Below are positions 59,012-64,000 of a stretch of 64,000 nt of DNA, piece by piece. Each line of letters starts with the position of its first letter. The first letter of the stretch is position 1. Below the pieces are notes generated by a model. That model was not told the origin of the DNA and made no database searches. It was given only the letters and a program-made list of their open reading frames with translations. The stretch is from the NCBI GenBank assembly GCA_964581605.1, contig CAZOPF010000001.1, positions 98,528 to 162,527 of the forward strand. The letters run 5' to 3'. The stretch comes from CAADGU01 sp964581605 (GTDB lineage Bacteria > Chloroflexota > Anaerolineae > Promineifilales > Promineifilaceae). Made by a program: the position numbers and the translations under genes.

Positions 59012-59590
59012 ATGTTCCAAGACCTGGATGACACATTGGCGACGCTGCTGCGGCAAGAATTGGCGCTGAATCACATTGCTATCAGTTTTGCTGCGCCAGA
59101 TAGTTCGTTCCCGCCTATTGAAGTTACTCCACCGGCCATCAACCTGTTCCTCTACGACATTCGGGAAAATGTAGAGTTGCGCAGCAATGAGTGGACGGAC
59201 ACACGCCAGCCGAATGGGAATGTATCTCGCCAACGGCCGTCCACCCGTGTAGATTGCTCCTACCTCATCACCGCCTGGTCCAATGCCGCCGATGCCGTAC
59301 GTGACGAACATCGCCTGCTGGGTGAAGTGATGCGTGCTTTGCTGCAATACCGCCACCTGCCCGCCGAGGTGCTGCAAGGCTCCCTGGCCGGGCACGAGCC
59401 GCCGGTACGCGCCCTGGTCATGCGCGAAGGCTTCTTGCAAAGCCCCGGCGAATTCTGGCAGGCGTTGGGGGGCAAACCCAAAGCCGCCTTGCATTACACC
59501 CTCACCCTGGCCGTCAACGTCTTCCCATCCGAAGACCTCGGCCCGGCCGTGACCGAGAAAGTGATCAAGTGGAAACAAGGAGTACCGTAG
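59012..59590 (+). CDS. DUF4255-family protein (eCIS Pvc16/Afp16-like cap)
   Basis: This 192-residue protein has the DUF4255 pattern: MFQDLDDTLATLLRQEL, then FPPIEVTPPAINLFLYDIRE, VDCSYLITAWSNAADAVRDE and the end ALHYTLTLAVNVFPSED. DUF4255 proteins of contractile injection systems (Afp16, Pvc16) end the tube/sheath and set particle length. AAGGG precedes the ATG; a frame upstream to 58967 runs through the inverted repeat and is unlikely. The stop codon lies at the edge of a palindromic repeat. Confidence 0.87.
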   Translation: MFQDLDDTLATLLRQELALNHIAISFAAPDSSFPPIEVTPPAINLFLYDIRENVELRSNEWTDTRQPNGNVSRQRPSTRVDCSYLITAWSNAADAVRDEHRLLGEVMRALLQYRHLPAEVLQGSLAGHEPPVRALVMREGFLQSPGEFWQALGGKPKAALHYTLTLAVNVFPSEDLGPAVTEKVIKWKQGVP

Positions 59591-59658
59591 GGGCGAGGCA
59601 GGTGGGCAGCATTTTCGCTACCCACAGGGATTAGTTCCCACCTGCCTCGCCCCGTACC
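59582..59658. repeat. GGGGCGAGGCAGG palindromic repeat, family C (copy 1)
   Basis: GGGGCGAGGCAGGTGGG (59590-59606) pairs perfectly with CCCACCTGCCTCGCCCC (59637-59653) across a 30-nt loop. A sister copy with a changed stem and the same GGGGCGAGGCAG start lies at 63441-63505. Compensatory changes keep pairing (GGTGGG/CCCACC against GCCGGG/CCCGGC), which indicates selection for the hairpin. Confidence 0.8.
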
Positions 59659-59663
59659 TTTCA

Positions 59664-59873
59664 AGCAGTGAGCAGTGAGCAGTTGACTGGCTGATTATGG
59701 AGTACATCGAAAAGCAATNNNNNNNNNNNNNNNNNNNNNNNNNNNNNNNNNNNNNNNNNNNNNNNNNNNNNNNNNNNNNNNNNNNNNNNNNNNNNNNNNN
59801 NNNNNNNNNNNNNNNNNNAGCAGTGAGCAGTGAGCAGTTGACTGGCTGATTATGGAGTACATCGAAAAGCAAT
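59664..59873. repeat. Duplicated contig ends around an assembly gap before the LamG gene
   Basis: Two copies of the same 55-bp text (AGCAGTGAGCAGTGAGCAGT onward to AAAAGCAAT) flank 100 N at 59719-59818. The second copy runs straight into the LamG protein gene. They probably represent one locus. Confidence 0.85.
59719..59818. other. Assembly gap (100 N)
   Basis: Exactly 100 N with identical flanks, beginning just before the start codon position of the LamG gene in the left copy. Confidence 0.95.
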
Positions 59874-60954
59874 GTCTGATTGGGAAACAGTACGTCGCCA
59901 GATTGCTATTGCCGGGCAGGTAACGGCCGCCGGAGAGAACACGGCCGTCCCCAACGCCTGTGTGCAGATTACGGCCGCGCCGCAAACGTTCACCGCCCAG
60001 GTTCACCGCCTGAGCAAATTGGCCGGCCGCCCCCCCATTGACCGGGTGAACAGCCGCGCCGATGGCTCATTTTTCTTCCTCGATCTGCCCGACGGCGATT
60101 ACACTCTCACCACCTGGATGCCGGGCCGCCAGCCAGCCTATGATCCGGTAGTCGTGGAAAGCCGGGTGGTGCGGGATACAGACGGCCGTATCCAACCCAC
60201 CCCTCTACAAATTGCTCTGTCGCCGCGTGCGGGCACGGCCGTACCCCCACCCGAACCCCTGCCCACGCCTGCCCCGCCACCCGCCCGTGCGCCCGCCTTC
60301 ACGCCTACCAGCCTGACCGGTTGCGCCCTCTGGTTGGACGCCTCGACGCTAACGGGCATAGCCGACGGCCGTGCCGTGGCCGCCTGGCCCGATAACAGCG
60401 GCCGCAACCATGCCGCCGCCCAGACCAACGCCGCCAACCAACCCGTATACCGGAGAAACGCCATTAACGGCCGTCCCGCCCTGCAATTCAACGGCGAGAA
60501 CCAATTTTTGGCTCTCTCCCTGGCCGAAAACGGTACCGAACACACCTTCTTCTTTGTGCTGGATAACACACCCGGCGGCGGCCACAGCCACACCTTGTTC
60601 GACGCGCAAAGCGGACGGCTGGCGCTCAACGCGGCCGATACCTCTTCCCCGGCCAACGTTCGGTACAACGATGGCTCGTGGCGCACGGTAGGCATCGCCA
60701 TCGCCGGGCCGCAGCAAATGACCTGGCGATTTGGCGGGCAGACAGGGGCCTTGTTTCGCAATGGGGTGTTGGCGGGCACGGCCGTCTATGCTGCCCGCGC
60801 CCTCACCGGCCAGCTTGTCATTGGCGCTAACTACCAGGGCCGCAGCAGCTTTTTTACCGGCCTCATCGCCGAAATCATCTATTACAACCGCGCCCTGCCC
60901 GACCCAGACCGGCAGGCAGTGGAGAATTATTTACACGGCCGTTACGCCATCTAA
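59872..60954 (+). CDS. Carboxypeptidase-regulatory-like plus LamG-domain protein (putative eCIS adhesin)
   Basis: This 360-residue protein has N-terminal beta-sandwich motifs (IAIAGQVTAAGENTAVPNAC, then SRADGSFFFLDLPDGDYTLT). A Pro/Ala-rich linker (about 120-145) leads to a concanavalin/LamG-like domain: GCALWLDASTLTG, VAAWPDNSGRNHAAAQ, INGRPALQFNGENQFLAL and IAEIIYYNRALPDPDRQ. There is no signal peptide, as expected for a cytoplasmically assembled particle. LamG folds bind glycans, so it could be a tail-fibre or target-binding part, or a spike-associated protein. Placed between the DUF4255 and sheath genes. Confidence 0.75.
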   Translation: MSDWETVRRQIAIAGQVTAAGENTAVPNACVQITAAPQTFTAQVHRLSKLAGRPPIDRVNSRADGSFFFLDLPDGDYTLTTWMPGRQPAYDPVVVESRVVRDTDGRIQPTPLQIALSPRAGTAVPPPEPLPTPAPPPARAPAFTPTSLTGCALWLDASTLTGIADGRAVAAWPDNSGRNHAAAQTNAANQPVYRRNAINGRPALQFNGENQFLALSLAENGTEHTFFFVLDNTPGGGHSHTLFDAQSGRLALNAADTSSPANVRYNDGSWRTVGIAIAGPQQMTWRFGGQTGALFRNGVLAGTAVYAARALTGQLVIGANYQGRSSFFTGLIAEIIYYNRALPDPDRQAVENYLHGRYAI

Positions 60955-60981
60955 CCTGCAACTTGCGACTTGCAACTTGCA
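60953..60981. repeat. ACTTGCA heptamer repeat at the LamG-sheath junction
   Basis: Three to four CAACTTG-type units sit right after the LamG stop codon. The same heptamer forms the repeat at 33414-33484. Confidence 0.65.
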
Positions 60982-61010
60982 TAGCCGTCTTGAACGGAAG
61001 GAGTGAACCT

Positions 61011-62210
61011 ATGACCGTCTATCTTGCGCCCGGCGTTTTTGTGGAGGAAGTGCCCTCGGCCGTCAAACCCATTGCCGGGGTGGGCACCAGCACCGCCGCC
61101 TTTGTCGGCCTCTCGGCCAACATCGCCAGCGACAACATGCCCGCCAAACCGGCCGGTGGTAATTACACCCAGGCGGCCGCCCTCGACCCGGAACCGCTCA
61201 ACAGTTGGGACGAATTCAAACAAAAGTACGGCGATTTTCAGGCCGCCAACCAATACCTGGCTCATGCCGTCTATGGCTTCTTCAACAATGGCGGTACGCG
61301 CTGTTGGGTAAACCGTGTCACCACATTGGATGACATAGACGACGCCATTGACCAGTTGGAAAGCATTGACGAAATCGCCATCGTTGCCGCCCCATTGCCC
61401 CCAGACACCGCCCAGACTGCGCTCAACGCCATTCAAGACAAACTGGTGAGCCACTGCCAGAACATGGAAGACCGCGTGGCCATTCTGGATTGCGCCCGCG
61501 ATATTACCGGCGACAATCTGGTCATCAGCACCGACAGCACCGGCATCTGGCGGCCGGCGGCCAACCCTAAAGGATATGGCGCGTTTTACTTCCCCTGGAT
61601 TGAAGTAGCTGACCCGCTGCAACCGGCCGGGACGCGCATCAGCGTTCCCCCCAGCGGCCATCTGGCGGGCATTTACGCCCGCAGCGACGCCCAACGCGGC
61701 GTCCACAAAGCCCCGGCCAACGAGGTCATTTTGGGCGCGTTGGGGGTGCATTACCGCGTCAGCAAAATTTTGCAGGGTTCGCTCAATCCGCAGGGCGTGA
61801 ACTGCATTCGCCCCTTTGACGGCACGGTGAAGGTATGGGGCGCTCGCTCATTGGCCTCTGACCCGGCGGGTGACCCGGAATGGCAATATGTGAATGTGCG
61901 CCGCCTGTTCAACTTCTTGCGCGAATCCATTGACCAGGGCACGCAGTGGGTGGTCTTTGAACCCAATTCGCCGGAATTGTGGGCCAAAATCCGGCGCAAT
62001 ATCACCGCTTTCCTGACCACCGTCTGGGCCAGCGGCGCGCTCTTTGGCAATACGGCCGCTGAAGCCTTTTTTGTGCGCTGCGACGAAACGACCAATCCGC
62101 CCGAAGTCCGCGAATTGGGCCAGGTGGTGACGGAAATCGGCGTCGCCGTCGTCAAACCGGCCGAATTTGTCGTCTTCCGCATCAGCCAATGGGCCGGGCC
62201 GGGTGGATAA
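61011..62210 (+). CDS. Contractile tail sheath protein (eCIS sheath 1)
   Basis: This 399-residue protein starts at ATG 61011 after GGAAGGAG. It has the sheath N-terminus VYLAPGVFVEEVPSAVKPIA and GVGTSTAAFVGLS, a central FINNGGTRCWVNRV-like segment (YGFFNNGGTRCWVNRV), SVPPSGHLAGIYARSDAQRG, VHKAPANEVILGALGVHY and the C-terminal INxRR region YVNVRRLFNFLRESIDQGTQ. Sheath subunits form the helical tube that contracts to drive injection. A second sheath gene follows, the usual pattern in Afp/PVC clusters. Confidence 0.92.
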   Translation: MTVYLAPGVFVEEVPSAVKPIAGVGTSTAAFVGLSANIASDNMPAKPAGGNYTQAAALDPEPLNSWDEFKQKYGDFQAANQYLAHAVYGFFNNGGTRCWVNRVTTLDDIDDAIDQLESIDEIAIVAAPLPPDTAQTALNAIQDKLVSHCQNMEDRVAILDCARDITGDNLVISTDSTGIWRPAANPKGYGAFYFPWIEVADPLQPAGTRISVPPSGHLAGIYARSDAQRGVHKAPANEVILGALGVHYRVSKILQGSLNPQGVNCIRPFDGTVKVWGARSLASDPAGDPEWQYVNVRRLFNFLRESIDQGTQWVVFEPNSPELWAKIRRNITAFLTTVWASGALFGNTAAEAFFVRCDETTNPPEVRELGQVVTEIGVAVVKPAEFVVFRISQWAGPGG

Positions 62211-62214
62211 AGGA

Positions 62215-62288
62215 AGTGAGCGGTAGGCAGTAAGCGGTGAGCAGTAATGGGTTGACTGCTTACTGCTCACCGCTTACTGCTTACTAAA
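62215..62288. repeat. GAGCGGTAGGCAGTA / GCTTACTGCTCACC repeat between sheath genes
   Basis: GAGCAGT-like heptamers face their complement across a short centre, making a hairpin in the 83-bp spacer. It may tune expression of sheath 2 relative to sheath 1, which is inference. Confidence 0.7.
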
Positions 62289-62293
62289 AAGCT

Positions 62294-63433
62294 ATGCTCA
62301 CCTACCAGGTTCCCGGCGTTTACCGGCAGGATGTGTACCCGCCGCCGCCACCCGTTTTTCTCACGGCCGTGCCCGTTTTCCTCGGTTTTGCATTGGGCGG
62401 GCCGGTGAATGAGCCGGTGGCGTTGCGGTTATGGTCGCAGTTTACGGCCACCTTTGGCAACCCGTTTCCACACGGTTTTCTGGCGTATGCGGTGCGTGGC
62501 TTTTTTGAAAACGGCGGCCCGATCTGTTACGTCATTCGGTTGGATGATGCGCTAGATGCTGATGCGGCCCTGCGTGCCGGGCTGACGGCCGTGTCCAGCC
62601 TGGATGATGCTGATTTGTTGTGTGCGCCGGATGTGGGACGGCCGTCTAACCTGCCCACCGCCCAACAGTTAGCCGCCATCGCCACCCGCCAACAACTGTT
62701 GCTGGATACCTGTCGTCAACGTGGGGACTGTTTTGCCATTCTGGACGCGCCCCATTCAGGTGTGACCGAAACCCTGCTTACCCACCGGCAGCAGCTCAAC
62801 AGCGACTTTGGTGCGTTGTACCATTCCTGGCTGCTTGTGCCCGGTATGGGTCGAGATGCGCTGTTTGTACCGCCCTGCGGCCACATCGCCGGCATTTACG
62901 CCCGCACTGATGCGGTGGCTGGCCCGCACAAAGCGCCCGCCAATGAGGAACTGGAAGGTGTATTGGATCTGGCTGCCAACCTCACCTATGGCGAAGTGGG
63001 CGAACTGTACGCGGCCAATATCAACTGCCTGCGGGCCATGCCAGGGCGCGGGATGCGCGTTTGGGGCGCACGTACCCTCAGCGAAGCGGCCGAATGGCAG
63101 TATATCAATGCCCGCCGCCTCTTTATCACCGTGCGCCGCTGGCTGGAGCGGTTTATGCGTGAACTGCCGTTTGAGCCGCATAACCCGCGCCTGTGGGTGC
63201 GCATCACCCGCGAACTGTCGGTGTATCTGGATGGCCTGTATCAGCAGGGGGCGTTCAAGGGTGTGACCCCGGAACAGGCGTATTACGTGAAGTGTGATGG
63301 GGAATTGAACAACACGGCCGTGCGTGACGCCGGTATGGTCATTACCGAAATAGGGTTGGCCCCGGCCGTGCCCGGCGAATTTATTGTCACCCGCATTGTG
63401 CATGGGGCCGGTGGGGTGACGGTGACAACGTGA
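62294..63433 (+). CDS. Contractile tail sheath protein (eCIS sheath 2)
   Basis: This 379-residue paralogue has the opening MLTYQVPGVYRQDVYPPPPP and VPVFLGFALGGPVNEPVALR. RGFFENGGPICYVIRL, VPPCGHIAGIYARTDAVAGP, HKAPANEELEGVLDLAANLT and ARTLSEAAEWQYINARRLFI match sheath 1 in order, so the two share a fold but are clearly diverged. eCIS particles often use two or three sheath types along the trunk and at the base. No good ribosome site is visible before the ATG. Confidence 0.92.
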   Translation: MLTYQVPGVYRQDVYPPPPPVFLTAVPVFLGFALGGPVNEPVALRLWSQFTATFGNPFPHGFLAYAVRGFFENGGPICYVIRLDDALDADAALRAGLTAVSSLDDADLLCAPDVGRPSNLPTAQQLAAIATRQQLLLDTCRQRGDCFAILDAPHSGVTETLLTHRQQLNSDFGALYHSWLLVPGMGRDALFVPPCGHIAGIYARTDAVAGPHKAPANEELEGVLDLAANLTYGEVGELYAANINCLRAMPGRGMRVWGARTLSEAAEWQYINARRLFITVRRWLERFMRELPFEPHNPRLWVRITRELSVYLDGLYQQGAFKGVTPEQAYYVKCDGELNNTAVRDAGMVITEIGLAPAVPGEFIVTRIVHGAGGVTVTT

Positions 63434-63440
63434 CGACGTA

Positions 63441-63505
63441 GGGGCGAGGCAGCCGGGTACAGAATAACCTGTGTGAGAGCAAATATGCCCCGGCTGCCTC
63501 GCCCC
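63441..63505. repeat. GGGGCGAGGCAG palindromic repeat, family C (copy 2)
   Basis: GGGGCGAGGCAGCCGGG (63441-63457) pairs with CCCGGCTGCCTCGCCCC (63489-63505) across a 31-nt loop, between sheath 2 and tube genes. See the copy at 59582-59658. Confidence 0.8.
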
Positions 63506-63527
63506 AACATGAATAAGGAGATGCAAA

Positions 63528-63965
63528 ATGGCTGATCGTATGGACCCGTTTGGTCAATATAACTTTCGTGTGGAGATTGACGGCATCACCCGCGCCGGTT
63601 TTAAGGAGTGTTCCGGGCTGGAATCCACTCAGGAGGCGGGTGACTACCGCGAGGGCACCGATCTGGGATTGGTGATGCGCAAACTGCCGGGGTTGATCAC
63701 CTACGGCAACATCACTCTGAGCCGGGGCATTACCACCGACCGGTCGTTGTGGGATTGGCACAAGAAGTTGACGACCGGCAACGCTGACCGGCGCAATCTC
63801 TCCATCATCCTGATGGATGATACCGGCAAGGATGGGATTCGCTGGAATTTGCGCAACTGCTGGCCCGCCAAATGGACTGGCCCCAGCCTCAGCGCCACTA
63901 CCAACGAAGTCGCCATCGAAACATTGGAACTGGCGCATGAGGGGATTGAGGTGGATACGTGGTAG
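63528..63965 (+). CDS. Phage tail tube-like protein (gp19/Afp1 family)
   Basis: This 145-residue protein has the tube-protein signature MADRMDPFGQYNFRVEIDGI, then GFKECSGLESTQEAGDYREG, RKLPGLITYGNITLSRGITT and NLSIILMDDTGK. It closes with WPAKWTGPSLSATTNEVAIE and ETLELAHEGIEV. It forms the inner tube that the sheath pushes through the target membrane. GGAG precedes the start. This is the last complete gene in the window; the remaining eCIS genes (further tube, baseplate, spike, LysM) would be expected downstream. Confidence 0.92.
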   Translation: MADRMDPFGQYNFRVEIDGITRAGFKECSGLESTQEAGDYREGTDLGLVMRKLPGLITYGNITLSRGITTDRSLWDWHKKLTTGNADRRNLSIILMDDTGKDGIRWNLRNCWPAKWTGPSLSATTNEVAIETLELAHEGIEVDTW

Positions 63966-64000
63966 TGTTTGAGTGTTTGAGTGACTAAGTGATTGAGTGA
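63966..64000. repeat. GTGTTTGA octamer tandem repeat at the window end
   Basis: About four octamer or heptamer units (GTGTTTGA, GTGACTAA, GTGATTGA) begin right after the tube gene and run out of the window. Related to the tract at 30938-31078. Confidence 0.65.

Noticed and set aside
59872..63965. Prophage remnant
   Set aside because: Sheath and tube genes are present but no capsid, portal, terminase, integrase or lysis genes are visible. DUF4157, DUF4255 and the AAA+ ATPase point to an eCIS.
1..64000. tRNA and rRNA genes
   Set aside because: I looked through the spacers for cloverleaf-like segments and conserved rRNA motifs and found none I could support. A tRNAscan or Infernal run would settle this.

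Overview
The window looks like a scaffold from a Chloroflexota bacterium (Anaerolineae or Ardenticatenia-like), probably metagenome-assembled. This is an inference from gene style: secreted lipoproteins with Thr/Pro-rich linkers, SdrD-like and NBR1-type Ig domains; multi-GAF sensor kinases; BTAD/SARP regulators; a TPR-CHAT protein beside a sigma factor; and a zinc-independent FolE2. There is no rRNA or other taxonomic marker. Coding density is high, and four 100-N assembly gaps are present.

Layout. 1-5.4 kb (minus): a MacAB/LolCDE-like ABC exporter with two HlyD-type adaptors, a double-FtsX permease and an ATPase. 5.4-7.5 kb: a perfect sigma70 promoter, a long hairpin RNA resembling 6S RNA or an attenuator, a terminator, a four-S1-domain protein and infA. 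7.5-14.4 kb (plus): an acyl/OSB-CoA ligase, two lipoproteins, a PP2C phosphatase, dtd and a PLP-binding protein. 14.4-16.4 kb (minus): a copper cluster of PCu(A)C chaperone, SCO1 and a DeoR-type HTH fused to a NosL-like Cys-rich domain. 16.5-20.9 kb (minus): two large secreted proteins, one with a CLCA-type zinc motif. 21-25.3 kb: TPR-CHAT protease, ZAS anti-sigma-like protein, sigma factor and cold shock protein. 25.7-28.9 kb (plus): tyrA, a P-II-like protein overlapping a Na+/Ca2+ antiporter, and an inositol phosphatase. 28.9-33.4 kb (minus): AMMECR1, a GT4 glycosyltransferase, a CelD-type acetyltransferase and a DMT transporter. 33.5-45 kb (minus): a signalling block with a REC-HisKA kinase, a threonine synthase fused to a receiver domain, a giant multi-GAF kinase, a SAM methyltransferase, a membrane GAF sensor and a response regulator. 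45-51.5 kb (minus): GH13 amylase, YkgJ-type protein, two methyltransferases (one Dam-like), DinB, FolE2 and a hydrolase. 51.7-64 kb (plus): a SARP regulator followed by the start of an extracellular contractile injection system (eCIS) with a small conserved protein, AAA+ ATPase, DUF4157 effector-like protein, toxin-antitoxin pair, DUF4255 protein, LamG adhesin, two sheath proteins and a tube protein. The cluster runs off the window.

Three genome-style features stand out. First, the palindrome ACGGCCGT is iterated throughout, mostly inside genes, as HIP1 is in cyanobacteria; I located 12 exact copies in the first 5.3 kb. Second, 7- and 8-bp short tandem repeats occupy many intergenic joints. 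Third, several families of palindromic and MITE-like repeats recur. The most system-like new observation is a pair of matching promoter regions in the eCIS cluster. They carry 12-bp direct repeats, a GTAACAGA box, a TATA box and a start codon, all at identical spacing. This suggests direct control by the adjacent SARP regulator.
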